Origin: JADLHS01 sp964539515
GTDB lineage: Bacteria > Verrucomicrobiota > Verrucomicrobiia > Limisphaerales > JADLHS01
Direction: 5' to 3'
DNA length: 64,000 bases
Assembly: GCA_964539515.1 (NCBI GenBank)
Contig: CAZIJO010000005.1
Location: 1 to 64,000 of the forward strand
Below are positions 8,713 to 17,817 of the stretch, piece after piece (positions within the stretch are counted from its first letter, which is position 1; each line of letters begins with the position of its first letter). The notes under the pieces are model-generated. The model saw nothing but the letters and a program-made list of their open reading frames with translations. It searched no databases and had not been told where the DNA came from. A program made the translations under genes and the position numbers.

Positions 8713-9732
8713 TCAGGTCGTCGGTCCGAATCGCGGACCCCAGGCGGCTGCCAATTGCTTGCCGGCTTCCCGCAGGTCGGCATGTTCTGCTGGCGTGAGC
8801 GGTTTCCAGCGCTTGACCCATTCCACGTTTTGCTGCACTTCCTCGACGCCGTACACGCCGACCACGGCGCCGGCCACGCCTTCGATGCCGAGACTGTAAC
8901 GCAGCGATCGCTCGAGGTATTCCGCCGGCAGCTTGGCGGGGCCGCGCTGCTTATAGCCGGCAAAGTTGTTGCGATGGCCGCCAAAAACTTTCATCGCGAG
9001 AATCCCGCAGTTGTGTTGCCGCGCCAGCGGTAAAACCGCTTCCTCGAAGCGGTACTGGTGATAGTCCGCAAAATTCAGGGCCACCATCAAAACGTCAACC
9101 TCGCCGGTCTTGAGGATGTCCGCAAAGCGCGGCGGGTGATTGTGGCCGGTGATGCCGATGAACCGCGCCCGGCCTTTCTCCTTCATCTGTTTGGCGAATT
9201 CCATCGGCCCGCCCGAGGCAAGGAGCATCGCCGGATCGTGCTCGCCCGCGTTGTGGACATGCAGCAAATCCACGTGGTCGGTCTTCAACAGCCGCAGCGA
9301 TTGCTCGAAGCTCTGCTGCATGCGCGCGGCCGCCGCCTTGGCGTCGGGACCCTCGGGCCAGGCCTTCGTTGTGAGGAAGACCTTGTCGCGCCACGGCGGC
9401 AGGATTTCGCCGAGATAAGCTTCCGCATCATCATAAATGCGGGCGGTGTCGACGTAGGTTATGCCGGCCTCCAGCGCGGCGCGATAAACCGGCACCCCCA
9501 CCGCCGCACCCGGCATGCTGTGGCCTATCGGCGCGCTGCCCAACCCAAGCATCGTGATCTTTGCGCCGGTCCGCCCGAGGACACGTTGCGGGATGCCGGC
9601 GGCATTCTTGCCGGCGTCTGCGTTCAAGCTCGCCAACAAAGGAGTTGTGCCGAGCGCAGTCGCACCCGCCAGCGCGCCAAAGCGGGCCAGAAATTCCCGT
9701 CGTGCCAACCGGTTGGATTTCAGGTCGTGCAT
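8713..9732 (-). CDS. Tat-exported aldo/keto reductase
   Basis: 339 residues from ATG 9732, starting with a twin-arginine signal (LARREFLARFGALAGATALG). The TIM-barrel aldo/keto reductase core begins at VLGRTGAKITMLGLGSAPIG. The catalytic tetrad is visible: Asp95 and Tyr100 in VDTARIYDDAEAYLG, Lys123 in FLTTKAWP, His160 in DLLHVHN. Such enzymes reduce aldehydes or ketones with NAD(P)H; export with bound cofactor by Tat is typical of this lineage. The gene stands alone, separated by about 300 bp from the DegT operon that reads the same way. An upstream ATG at 9774 would add 14 residues before the signal. Confidence 0.85.
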   Translation of the reverse strand: MHDLKSNRLARREFLARFGALAGATALGTTPLLASLNADAGKNAAGIPQRVLGRTGAKITMLGLGSAPIGHSMPGAAVGVPVYRAALEAGITYVDTARIYDDAEAYLGEILPPWRDKVFLTTKAWPEGPDAKAAAARMQQSFEQSLRLLKTDHVDLLHVHNAGEHDPAMLLASGGPMEFAKQMKEKGRARFIGITGHNHPPRFADILKTGEVDVLMVALNFADYHQYRFEEAVLPLARQHNCGILAMKVFGGHRNNFAGYKQRGPAKLPAEYLERSLRYSLGIEGVAGAVVGVYGVEEVQQNVEWVKRWKPLTPAEHADLREAGKQLAAAWGPRFGPTT

Positions 9733-10057
9733 GGGGGAATCAATACTACCCGCGGTCGGTTTTGCAATCGGCAAATCGCAATCCTCTCATCTCATGTTCG
9801 GTGGGTTCGGTCAGCCGTCCGGCGGAGTGTCGGAGTGTGGCGGAGTTGACCTCCTCCAGGCCTCCCAGTATTGTCACGCTTGTGACGTTCGCCCGGTGTC
9901 AAACTGGAGTCCAAGAAACCTTGCGTATTGTGGGGATGAAGGGTGTGAGTGAGATTGGGTTGCCCGATTGCGCCACTGCGGTGCGAGATCAGCTTGCCAG
10001 CGGGTGCAAAATGGAAATCCGCCTTCGCTCGCCGGGGAGAAACAGTCGCTTTTCAAA
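9733..10057. other. Intergenic region upstream of the tRNA
   Basis: No convincing gene on either strand. It contains the leader of the aldo/keto reductase on the minus strand and the region 5' of the tRNA gene. No clear promoter or repeat could be supported. Confidence 0.5.
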
Positions 10058-10134
10058 GCATCCGTAGCTCAATTGGATAGAGCTTCTGACTTCGGATCAG
10101 AAGGTTACAGGTTCGACTCCTGTCGGATGCACCA
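10058..10134 (+). tRNA. tRNA-Arg (anticodon TCG)
   Basis: A 77-nt cloverleaf with encoded CCA. The acceptor arm GCATCCG pairs with CGGATGC. The D-arm begins TAGCTC, the anticodon stem TCTGA/TCAGA encloses loop CTTCGGA giving anticodon TCG (reads CGA and, if modified, other CGN arginine codons), and the T-arm has the standard GTTCGACTCC core. All stems pair. No duplicated 3' end was seen elsewhere in the window, so nothing suggests use as an integration site. Confidence 0.95.
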
Positions 10135-10322
10135 TTCTCAGTCGCGCACTTGCAGAGCACATAAGCTCCGCAAGTCCTTTTTCTTGCTGATAAATCCCGG
10201 ACGAATGGAGGCGAAACCGTGCCGACTGGCCCCGGTCATCACTTGAATGCCCGTCGGTCACTAGATTCCGTGTCGGTAAGCAGAAGGCATTCACGATTCT
10301 TTAGCCCAGGGTTGCCATGAGA

Positions 10323-10345
10323 CACAAGCCCCTTGCGGGCTTGTG
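10323..10345. repeat. Perfect hairpin, 9-bp stem
   Basis: CACAAGCCC and GGGCTTGTG flank a 5-nt loop. No T-run follows on either strand, so it is unlikely to be an intrinsic terminator. It may be a short dispersed palindrome or a transcript-processing structure. No second copy was seen in the window. Confidence 0.4.
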
Positions 10346-10563
10346 ACACCCTGCCGGCATTGCACCATGCCCTGGCTTCCGCAGACCATACGGGTTCGAG
10401 AGCCGCTTCGAGGCTGTGAGGTCGAAGTCGGTGTGGTCGATGGGGTGGCGGTTTTTGGGAATGCTGGTTTCGGACTCGGTGGTAACGCCGTGCGGTTCAC
10501 AGCCATCGCGGGAGCCGCTTCTGGTTTCCTGCAGCAAGCACTCTGTTCCGTGCTGGTTTGGCG

Positions 10564-10581
10564 TGTTCCATCAGTGGAACA
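10564..10581. promoter_or_regulatory. Candidate enhancer site 1: TGTTCC-N6-GGAACA
   Basis: The core TGTTCC-ATCAGT-GGAACA lies inside a longer perfect palindrome (11-bp arms GGCGTGTTCCA and TGGAACACGCC, 10560-10585). Its centre is about 84 bp upstream of the -24 element at 10655, the usual place for an NtrC-type enhancer site. The same dyad with the same N6 spacing occurs at 25887, 33257 and 35174. Confidence 0.6.
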
Positions 10582-10654
10582 CGCCCGCTCCACTGGCGGA
10601 ACGGATTCACGGTCGATTCCCCCATTAGCCAGCAAACTCAGGACTTTTATGACT

Positions 10655-10670
10655 TGGCACGTACGCTGCG
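10655..10670 (+). promoter_or_regulatory. Sigma-54 (-24/-12) promoter 1
   Basis: TGGCACGTACGCTGCG matches the consensus TGGCACG-N4-TTGCW, with the invariant GG and GC doublets at the correct spacing. Predicted transcription start is near 10681, about 48 bp before the ATG at 10729. It would drive the secreted protein and probably the overlapping glycosyltransferase genes behind it. Confidence 0.7.
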
Positions 10671-10728
10671 ATTGGGCACACGCCATCGGCAACGTGAGCA
10701 AAAAGCGCGTTGCCCGCGGCGAACTTGA

Positions 10729-12273
10729 ATGAACCGAATCCAAACCCTCGTCCGACTATTCGTTGTGGTATTTTGTTTCTTCGCCCTTTCCCGGGCGAGT
10801 GATGCGGTCGCTCAGTCCGTCTGGATTGCGACCAGCAGCGGCAATTGGGGCAACCCGTTGAACTGGGCCAGTGGGGTTCCCGCCATTGCCAATGCCGCGC
10901 TCATCACCAATGCTCCTTCAAAAGTCGTTACCGTTGATCTCAACACCCCCGAGGTCAATCGCGCGGCACGGCGGATGGATTTGAACGCACCCCTTGGCAG
11001 TACCAACACCCTCCGGCTGGACCAGCTTGGCCTGTCTCCGTTTCAACTCGCCAACTCGTTCAATCTCGATAGTGGCAGTTTCCTGCAGATTTCCAACTCG
11101 GTCCTGGTGCTCGATGGTGCGGCGGGCGGCAGCTTCAACCAGTTCGCCGGTGAAATCTCCCTGGCCGGTGGCGGTCTGATCACGACCAACAGCGATCTCC
11201 TGGCCACCAATGGCCAACCGGGTTTGCGTCTCGGCCGAGCCGGAATCGGCCGGACCACATTGCATTTCGGCGAGATTTTCGCCGCCGGCGAACTGGTGGT
11301 GGGCGGTCTTGGCGGAGCGAATGGTTTGCTGATCCAATCGAACGGTCTCGTGCGAGCGTCTGGGATCCTGTATGTCGCCGATGATCCCGGGTCGGAGGGG
11401 GCGGTTGAGGTTCATGGCGGGACTTTGATTGCCACGAATGCCTCGGCCCGCGTGGGCGATGACGGCAATGGCACGCTGTCGCAATACGGCGGATTGGTCA
11501 TGATGGATGGCGCATCGGTCGGGCGCGGCTCGAATGCGGTCGGGCGCGTGAATGTGCGCGGCGGGGTGATGCAACCTGGCAGTCTTTCGCTCGGTCGTTT
11601 TGCGACCGCCCATGGCACGCTGGAAGTCTCCGGCGGCACGCTCGACATGAGCACCAAGACGCTTTACGTCGGCCGGGAAGGTGCCGGCCTGGCCGTCTTC
11701 TCCAATGGAGTCGCCCTGGTCGAATCGCTTCTCATCGCCGCCAGCAACACGGCATCCGGCTCGTTGCAACTCCGGGGCGGCGCGCTCACCATCGGTCAAC
11801 TCATCGCGACCCGGGCCAGCGCGCAAATCCAGTTCAGCTCCGGCGCGCTCGTGGTCACGCAGGCCACCACCGTCGCCAACGGTGCGGCCTTCATTATCGG
11901 CGACAACACCCAGCCCGCCGTGCTCCAGCTCGACGGCGGCACGCACAATTTTCCCAACGGCCTCGTGATTTCGTCCAATGCCACCCTCAAGGGCACCGGC
12001 ACGGTGGTCGGCCCAATCACGGTTCTGCCCGGGGGCAGCAACCAACTCGGGGTCGCGCCAATCTCCGTGACGCTAACCCCCGCGCTCGACAACGGTCAGT
12101 TCCGCTTCTCGTTCCCCAGCACGACCGGCAGGCTCTACGACATCCTGGCCGCGACTAATTTCGCCGCGCCAGACTGGCAGTGGCAGACCACTCTCAGCGG
12201 CACGGGCGCGCTGCTCAGCTACACCAACTCGTCGTCCGCCGGTCAGCGCTTCTTCCGCGTTTGGATTCATTGA
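10729..12273 (+). CDS. Secreted beta-rich repeat protein (beta-helix-like)
   Basis: 514 residues with a signal peptide (TLVRLFVVVFCFFALSRASDAVAQ). After a WIATSSGNWGNPLNWASGVP motif, common at the start of autotransporter-like repeat proteins, the body is a long run of short Gly/Asn/Leu strands (GLRLGRAGIGRTTL, GTLEVSGGTLDMSTKTLYVGREG) expected to form a right-handed beta-helix. The last 70 residues (RLYDILAATNF, GQRFFRVWI) resemble the C-terminal domain frequent in verrucomicrobial secreted proteins and may be a sorting domain. A sigma-54 promoter lies 58-74 bp upstream, and the glycosyltransferase operon starts only 9 bp downstream, so this may be the matrix protein or glycan acceptor of the locus. 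No exosortase motif is visible at the C-terminus. Confidence 0.75.
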   Translation: MNRIQTLVRLFVVVFCFFALSRASDAVAQSVWIATSSGNWGNPLNWASGVPAIANAALITNAPSKVVTVDLNTPEVNRAARRMDLNAPLGSTNTLRLDQLGLSPFQLANSFNLDSGSFLQISNSVLVLDGAAGGSFNQFAGEISLAGGGLITTNSDLLATNGQPGLRLGRAGIGRTTLHFGEIFAAGELVVGGLGGANGLLIQSNGLVRASGILYVADDPGSEGAVEVHGGTLIATNASARVGDDGNGTLSQYGGLVMMDGASVGRGSNAVGRVNVRGGVMQPGSLSLGRFATAHGTLEVSGGTLDMSTKTLYVGREGAGLAVFSNGVALVESLLIAASNTASGSLQLRGGALTIGQLIATRASAQIQFSSGALVVTQATTVANGAAFIIGDNTQPAVLQLDGGTHNFPNGLVISSNATLKGTGTVVGPITVLPGGSNQLGVAPISVTLTPALDNGQFRFSFPSTTGRLYDILAATNFAAPDWQWQTTLSGTGALLSYTNSSSAGQRFFRVWIH

Positions 12274-12282
12274 GGAGGTCGT

Positions 12283-13488
12283 ATGCGTTTTCTGTTTTAC
12301 TCCCACGATGGCTTTGGCCTCGGTCACACCTGCCGCAATCTTGCGATCGCCCGCGCGCTGACGGAACTTGCCCCGCGCGCTTCGGTGCTGCTGGCAACCG
12401 GTTCGGACGACGTGACGCGCCTCGGCGTGCCCGATCGGGTGGAGGTTCTCAAGTTACCCGGCCTTCGGAAGCTGGCCAATGAATCCTATGCCTCCCGCTA
12501 TCTGGGCGTGCCGCCTGAAGATGTGCGCTTGCTGCGCTCCCGCCTCCTGTTGAGCGCCATTGAGTCCTTTCGCCCGGATGTGCTGCTCGTGGACAAGCAT
12601 CCGTTTGGCGCGGGTGGCGAATTGAAGGATGCCCTCGCCGCACTCCGCAAGCTGGGTGGGAAGGCCGTGCTTGGGCTGCGGGACATCCTCGATGATCCCG
12701 AAACGGTTCGCGCCGAATGGTTGCCCCACCATCTGCCGGGCGCGATTCCCGCGCATTACGATTCGGTGCTGGTCTATGGCCAGGCGCACATATTCAATAC
12801 CGCCGACGCTTATGATTTCCCGGCTTCGCTCCGTCAGCGCACGCACTACGCCGGTTACGTGACGAACCCCGCCGGCTCCGGCAATCCGCACGCCTTTCCA
12901 CCCCACCACGATCCCGAGCGGCCGGTCGTGATTGCCACGGTGGGCGGTGGCGAAGACGGATTCCATTTGTTGAAAAGCTTTCTGCAGGCGGCCACCAATG
13001 CCCCGTGGCGGGCGGTAGCTGTCACCGGGCCGATGATGTCCCTGGCCGAGCACTCGGATCTGGAACTATTGGCCTCCGCGAATGCGATTCCTCTGCACAC
13101 GTTTGTGCCGGGGCTGAATCACTGGTTCGCATCGGCCTCCGCCGTGGTGTGCATGGGCGGCTACAACACCATCACGCAAACACTGGCCGCCGGAGCGCCG
13201 GTCGTTTGCGTGCCGCGGGTCCAACCTCGTCGGGAACAACTCGTCCGCGCTGAAGCCTTTGCCCGCCTCGGTCTGCTCCGGCTGATAAATCCCGCGGAAC
13301 TCACCCCGGAGCGTCTGCGCTCTGAAATCCAAACCGCCATCGCCACGCCGGGCGGCGAACTGCGTCAACGCCTCCAGCGCACGGTGGAATTCGACGGCGC
13401 GGAATTTGCCGCGCATCATCTGCTGGCTGTCGCTCGCACCGCCTGCGTGGACAACCGCCACGTGGCCGCCCCCAAAATCAGCGCATGA
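12283..13488 (+). CDS. MurG-like (GT28 fold) glycosyltransferase
   Basis: 401 residues, preceded by GAGGAGG. The N-terminal motif FYSHDGFGLGHTCRNLAIARAL matches the donor/acceptor loop of MurG-type enzymes (GxGH). The C-terminal half carries VVCMGGYNTITQTLAAGAPVVCVPR, the GT-B nucleotide-sugar binding signature of predicted glycosyltransferases of the COG4671 type. Cytosolic; likely adds one sugar during assembly of a surface glycan. The stop overlaps the next start by 4 bp (ATGA), indicating translational coupling in an operon of at least five genes. Confidence 0.8.
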   Translation: MRFLFYSHDGFGLGHTCRNLAIARALTELAPRASVLLATGSDDVTRLGVPDRVEVLKLPGLRKLANESYASRYLGVPPEDVRLLRSRLLLSAIESFRPDVLLVDKHPFGAGGELKDALAALRKLGGKAVLGLRDILDDPETVRAEWLPHHLPGAIPAHYDSVLVYGQAHIFNTADAYDFPASLRQRTHYAGYVTNPAGSGNPHAFPPHHDPERPVVIATVGGGEDGFHLLKSFLQAATNAPWRAVAVTGPMMSLAEHSDLELLASANAIPLHTFVPGLNHWFASASAVVCMGGYNTITQTLAAGAPVVCVPRVQPRREQLVRAEAFARLGLLRLINPAELTPERLRSEIQTAIATPGGELRQRLQRTVEFDGAEFAAHHLLAVARTACVDNRHVAAPKISA

Positions 13489-14744
13489 ACGCCGAACCCG
13501 CCGTCGCCTATGTCGTGAAGCGTTACCCCCGCTTCTCCGAAACGTTCATCGTGAACGAAATCCTCGCGCATGAGGCCGCCGGCCACCGCGTCGAGATCAT
13601 CTCGCTCTACCCGCCGAACGATACGCATTTTCAGGATGCCATCTCGCGCGTCCGCGCGCCGGTCACCTATCTGAGCGCCGAAGGCCTCAAGGCGGTGGAA
13701 CTCTGGAACGCCCTCGAACGCGCGGCGGAAACGCTGCCAGGCCTGTGGCCGCACCTGGCCGCCGCGCGGGGTGCAGAGGTGCGGGAAGTCTATCAAGCGG
13801 CCCGCCTCGCGCGGCTGGCGCGGGAACGCGGGATCGGTCTGCTGCACGCGCACTTCGCCTCCACTGCCACGGAAGTCGCCCGGCTGGCAGCGCGCTTCGC
13901 CGGCATTCCTTTCACCTTCACGGCGCACGCAAAGGATATCTTTCACGAGTCAGCCAACGCCGCCGATCTGCGTCGCAAACTTTCCGAGGCTGCCACGGTC
14001 ATCACGGTGAGCGAATTCAATGTCACGCATCTGCGCCGTGAGTTTGGCTCGGCGGCCCGTACGGTGCGTCGCCTCTACAATGGCTTGCATCTGGATCGTT
14101 TCACTTTCACGCGCCCGGAGCCGCGCGGGCCTCGCATTGTTTCCGTCGGTCGGCTTATCGAGAAGAAGGGCTTCGAGGTGCTGGTCAACGCCTGCCATTT
14201 GCTCGCCCGGCGGAGCGTGGACTTCACCTGCGCCATCATCGGGACGGGCGAGCGCGAAGCCGCGCTCCGTCGGCAGATTGACGAACTCGGCCTGAGCCAA
14301 CGGGTGCAACTCCTGGGCCCGCGTCCCCAGGCCGAAGTCATCGACCACGTGCGGTCAGCCGCGGTCTTTGCCGCCCCGTGTGTTGTCGGGGCGGACGGCA
14401 ACGCCGACGGCCTGCCGACCGTCTTGCTTGAAGCCATGGCGCTCGGCACGCCGTGCGTTGCCACCGATGTCACGGGCATTCCCGAAGTGGTTCGCGATGG
14501 CGAAACCGGTTTGCGGGTTGCGCAACACGATGCGGCCGGACTCGCGGACGCGTTGGAACGCCTGCTATCCGACACCGCTTTGCGCGTGCGGCTGGCGACC
14601 CAGGCCAGAAAGTTGATCGAACGGGAGTTCAACGCCAGCCAGAACACCGCCGAGCAATGGCGATGGTTTGAGCAGGCCATTCATGGGCAGCCAACAACCG
14701 CGCCGCCGCTGGTGGCAACAAACGAACTCGCTGCCGCGGTATGA
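13485..14744 (+). CDS. Group 1 (GT4) glycosyltransferase, colanic-acid WcaL/AmsK-like
   Basis: 419 residues. The opening VAYVVKRYPRFSETFIVNEIL is the hallmark of the WcaL/AmsK/CpsK group of exopolysaccharide glycosyltransferases. LLHAHFASTATEVARLAA and RRLYNGLHLDRF follow, and the C-terminal GT-B motif is GNADGLPTVLLEAMALGTPCVATDVTGIPEVV, containing the E-x7-E type arrangement that binds the nucleotide sugar. It probably extends a lipid-linked glycan at the inner face of the membrane. Start and stop both overlap neighbours by 4 bp. Confidence 0.88.
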   Translation: MNAEPAVAYVVKRYPRFSETFIVNEILAHEAAGHRVEIISLYPPNDTHFQDAISRVRAPVTYLSAEGLKAVELWNALERAAETLPGLWPHLAAARGAEVREVYQAARLARLARERGIGLLHAHFASTATEVARLAARFAGIPFTFTAHAKDIFHESANAADLRRKLSEAATVITVSEFNVTHLRREFGSAARTVRRLYNGLHLDRFTFTRPEPRGPRIVSVGRLIEKKGFEVLVNACHLLARRSVDFTCAIIGTGEREAALRRQIDELGLSQRVQLLGPRPQAEVIDHVRSAAVFAAPCVVGADGNADGLPTVLLEAMALGTPCVATDVTGIPEVVRDGETGLRVAQHDAAGLADALERLLSDTALRVRLATQARKLIEREFNASQNTAEQWRWFEQAIHGQPTTAPPLVATNELAAAV

Positions 14745-16030
14745 AATCACCGCGCATCGCCTACCTCTGCGCCGATCCCGGGGTGCCGGTCTTCGGACGC
14801 AAGGGGTGTTCGATTCACGTTCAGGAGGTCGTGCGCGCCTTGCGCCGTCGCGGGGCCCAGGTCTCGCTTTTTGCCGCGCGCTTTGACGGGCCGCAACCCG
14901 TTGATCTCCGTGATGTCACCACGCATGCGTTGCCGTTTCCGCGCGAGGGCGATCTTGCCAAGCGCGAACAGCTTTGCCTGCAGGCCAATCATGAGCTGAG
15001 CCGCCTGCTTTTCGCAACCGGCCCATTTGATGTCGTTTACGAGCGCTATTCGCTCTGGAGTTATTCCGGGATGAGCTACGCGCGGGCACGTCGCATACCC
15101 GGCCTGCTCGAAATCAACGCCCCGCTTATCGAGGAACAGGTGACCCATCGTGGTTTGGTGGATCGCGCCGCGGCCGAACAGGTTGCCACGCGCGCGTTCC
15201 GGGAGGCGTCGGCATTGATCGCGGTGTCCGATGAGGTTGGCAGCTACCTGCGCGCCCGGGGCGCACGTGCCGACGCGGTGCGGGTGATTCCCAACGGCGT
15301 GAATCCGGTTCGCTTTCCAACCGAGCTCACCCCCGCCTGGGGTTGGCCTGAGAATCAAACGACTTGCACCATCGGATTCGTTGGCACCCTCAAGCCCTGG
15401 CATGGCGTGACGGGGTTGATCGAAGCGTTCGCGCAATTGCATCAGCAACACCGCAACACCCGACTGCTCATCGTCGGGGACGGTCCCGAGCGCGCGCGGT
15501 TGCAGGGGCGCGTAAACGAACTCGGCCTTGCCGACGTGGCGCACTTTGCTGGCGCGGTGGTCGCCGATGATATTCCCGGATGGTTGAGGGCAATGGATGT
15601 CACCGTCGCACCCTATCCGAAGCTGGACCACTTCTACTTTTCACCGTTGAAGGTTTACGAATACATGGCCGCCGGGCGGCCGGTCGTCGCCAGTCGCATC
15701 GGCCAGTTGAGCGACTTGATTCAGCATGAGCAGAATGGATTGCTGTGCGAGCCGGGCAATGTCGACGACCTGAAACGTCAACTGGACCGGTTGGCCGTGG
15801 ACGTGGCATTGCGCCATCAGCTCGGGGCCGCCGGACGCAAGACCATCCTGTGCGGCCACACGTGGGATCATGTGGTTGAGCGGATTCTCGCTTTGGCATG
15901 CCGGGCTGATTCCAACGGCGGCGACATTCAACTCGCCTGCGACCCCCTCACGCAACCTTCGGCCACCCTTTCCCCATCGGGTGGGGAGAGGGACGGGGTG
16001 AGGGGACCCTCGATTCACCACGCCGCATGA
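14741..16030 (+). CDS. GT4-family glycosyltransferase with repeat-derived C-terminal tail
   Basis: 429 residues. GT-B elements are clear: GRKGCSIHVQEVVRALRRRG at the N-terminus, IGFVGTLKPWHGVTGLIEAF, LLIVGDGPERARLQGRVNEL, and the donor-binding block YFSPLKVYEYMAAGRPVVAS. The family usually ends soon after the ILALACRA helix; here about 35 further residues (SATLSPSGGERDGVRGP) are encoded by a GC-rich inverted repeat (15943-16007) and look like an insertion that extended the frame. Overlaps the preceding gene and the ABC exporter gene by 4 bp each. Confidence 0.87.
   Translation: MKSPRIAYLCADPGVPVFGRKGCSIHVQEVVRALRRRGAQVSLFAARFDGPQPVDLRDVTTHALPFPREGDLAKREQLCLQANHELSRLLFATGPFDVVYERYSLWSYSGMSYARARRIPGLLEINAPLIEEQVTHRGLVDRAAAEQVATRAFREASALIAVSDEVGSYLRARGARADAVRVIPNGVNPVRFPTELTPAWGWPENQTTCTIGFVGTLKPWHGVTGLIEAFAQLHQQHRNTRLLIVGDGPERARLQGRVNELGLADVAHFAGAVVADDIPGWLRAMDVTVAPYPKLDHFYFSPLKVYEYMAAGRPVVASRIGQLSDLIQHEQNGLLCEPGNVDDLKRQLDRLAVDVALRHQLGAAGRKTILCGHTWDHVVERILALACRADSNGGDIQLACDPLTQPSATLSPSGGERDGVRGPSIHHAA
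15943..16007. repeat. REP-like inverted repeat inside a gene end
   Basis: Arms of the type CCCCTCAC...CTTTCCCC and GGGGAGAGG...GTGAGGGG form an imperfect hairpin over about 65 bp. This motif class is a common dispersed palindrome of GC-rich bacteria. It encodes most of the atypical C-terminal tail of the glycosyltransferase. A related element sits at 59535-59665. Confidence 0.65.
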
Positions 16031-17817
16031 AATCTGTTCCGAAGGAAACCTCCCGCTCCGCCAGCTTGCTCGATTTGCTGCGGCATTTTGGCCCGGAAAT
16101 CCGTGCGCAACGCCGCTGGGTTGGGCTGTCGTTGGCGGCATTGTTCGCCGAGGTCGGTTTGCGGTTGCTGGAGCCATGGCCGCTTAAAATCGTCTTCGAC
16201 CATGTTCTCGGCACCCGATCCTCAACCTCGACCAGCCCGCTGGAATGGCCGGCCAGCTTGACCCCCATCGAGGGGCTGACGCTGGCCGCCGTGGCGCTGG
16301 TCGGCTTCACCGGCTTGCGAGCCCTGGCGGCGTATTGGAACTCCGTCGGCTTCGCCATCGTCGGCACGCGAGTGCTGGCCTCGGTGCGCACCCGGCTGTT
16401 CCGCCATTTGCATCGGTTGCCGCTCTCGTTCCATAACCGCTCCCGCAGCGGCGATCTCGTCGTCCGGGTCATCAGCGACGTCGGCATGTTGCAGGATGTA
16501 ACGGTTACGGCGCTCCTGCCACTCGTGGCGCGCCTGCTGATTCTCGCGGGCATGGTTGCAGTGATGTTTTGGATGAACTGGCAGCTCGCCCTGCTCGCCC
16601 TCGGATTGCTGCCGCTGTTCTGGCTGCGCACGGTGAAATTGACCCGCGATCTTCGCGAGGTGGCACAAAAACAACGCCGCCGCGAGGGGGCGATGGCGGC
16701 TACGGCGGCGGAATCCTTTTCCGGCATGAAGATTGTGCAGGCGCTCGCGGCGGCCGATGCGTTTGCCGATGCGTTCGGAAGCCAGAATGACAAGTCGCTG
16801 CAGCAGGATGTAAAGGGCAAACGCCTTGCCGCCAGCATCGAGCGTTCAGTGGATTTTCTCATCGCCGGCGCGACCGCACTGGTGCTCTGGCAGGGAGCGA
16901 GGCTCGTTCTCGCCGGCCAGTTGACGCCTGGTGAGCTGCTGGTGTTCCTGGCCTATTTAAAAAGCGCGTTCCGACCGGTGCAGGACTTTGCCAAGTTCAC
17001 CGGCCGCCTGGGCAAGGCCAGTGCCGCCGGCGGGCGAGTCATCGAATTGCTGGAGGCCGAACCCGAGGTTGCCGACCACGCCGGCGCGGTGGAAGCTCCC
17101 GAGTTCCGCGGCGAGATTGTTTTCAAGGACGTTTCCTTTGGTTATGAACCGGGACGACTGGTGCTGGACAATGTGAGCTTCACCGTGCGCGCCGGCCAGA
17201 TGGTTGCGGTGCTTGGCGAGTCCGGCATCGGCAAATCCACCTTGCTCAGTCTCCTCGCGCGTTTGCACGAACCTGCCAGCGGCCGCATTCTGATTGATGG
17301 CCGCGAGCTTCGCGATTACCGCGTGGATTCGCTTCGTCGGCGGCTGGGCATTGTGCTGCAAGAAAACGTCCTGTTCGCCGGCTCGGTGCGCGACAACATC
17401 GCCCTTGGTCTGCCCGACGCCACTGACGCGCAGGTGGAAGCGGCCGCCCGGCTGGCCAATGCGCACCACTTCATCACCGAGCTGGCAGACGGTTACCACA
17501 CCTTCGTGGGCGAACGCGGCGCCACACTTTCGCAGGGACAACGACAGCGCATCGCCATCGCCCGGGCCGCCATTCGCGGCGCGTCGTTGATGCTGTTCGA
17601 TGAACCGACCACGGGGCTTGATGAAGCCAACGAGCGCGCCGTCCTGGAAGGTCTGCGCAACCTGAGCCGGGGGCATACTGCCATTTGGGTCACGCACAAC
17701 GTCCGTCATGCGGAACTGGCGGACGTGGTCTTGCGGATGGAATCCGGACGCATCCTTCCCACCGCAAGGACTCGCCCGGACACGGTGCCGGAGGAAAGCT
17801 ATGCTGTCACCGACTGA
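16027..17817 (+). CDS. ABC exporter, fused permease and ATPase
   Basis: 596 residues in MsbA/MDR half-transporter order. Hydrophobic segments at roughly residues 35-55, 78-98, 160-185 and further along form the membrane domain. The nucleotide-binding domain from about residue 355 has Walker A GESGIGKST (from Gly397), signature LSQGQ (501-505) and Walker B LMLFDEPT (about 521-528), followed by the H-loop WVTHN. It likely works as a homodimer that flips a lipid-linked glycan or glycolipid out of the cytoplasm, as the gene lies among glycosyltransferases and overlaps the one before it by 4 bp. Confidence 0.88.
   Translation: MKSVPKETSRSASLLDLLRHFGPEIRAQRRWVGLSLAALFAEVGLRLLEPWPLKIVFDHVLGTRSSTSTSPLEWPASLTPIEGLTLAAVALVGFTGLRALAAYWNSVGFAIVGTRVLASVRTRLFRHLHRLPLSFHNRSRSGDLVVRVISDVGMLQDVTVTALLPLVARLLILAGMVAVMFWMNWQLALLALGLLPLFWLRTVKLTRDLREVAQKQRRREGAMAATAAESFSGMKIVQALAAADAFADAFGSQNDKSLQQDVKGKRLAASIERSVDFLIAGATALVLWQGARLVLAGQLTPGELLVFLAYLKSAFRPVQDFAKFTGRLGKASAAGGRVIELLEAEPEVADHAGAVEAPEFRGEIVFKDVSFGYEPGRLVLDNVSFTVRAGQMVAVLGESGIGKSTLLSLLARLHEPASGRILIDGRELRDYRVDSLRRRLGIVLQENVLFAGSVRDNIALGLPDATDAQVEAAARLANAHHFITELADGYHTFVGERGATLSQGQRQRIAIARAAIRGASLMLFDEPTTGLDEANERAVLEGLRNLSRGHTAIWVTHNVRHAELADVVLRMESGRILPTARTRPDTVPEESYAVTD

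Larger units (their letters stand above)
10135..10728. other. Regulatory intergenic region before the glycan locus
   Basis: About 590 bp without a credible gene; open frames here lack start signals and family resemblance. It holds a perfect hairpin (10323-10345), a long palindrome (10560-10585) and a -24/-12 promoter (10655-10670), described separately. Confidence 0.6.

Noticed and set aside
10058..10134. tRNA-Arg as an attachment site for an integrated element
   Set aside because: No integrase gene and no duplicate of the tRNA 3' end were found in the window.
10343..10732. Open frames between the tRNA and the glycan locus as genes
   Set aside because: No ribosome site, no family resemblance, and they run across the palindrome and promoter.
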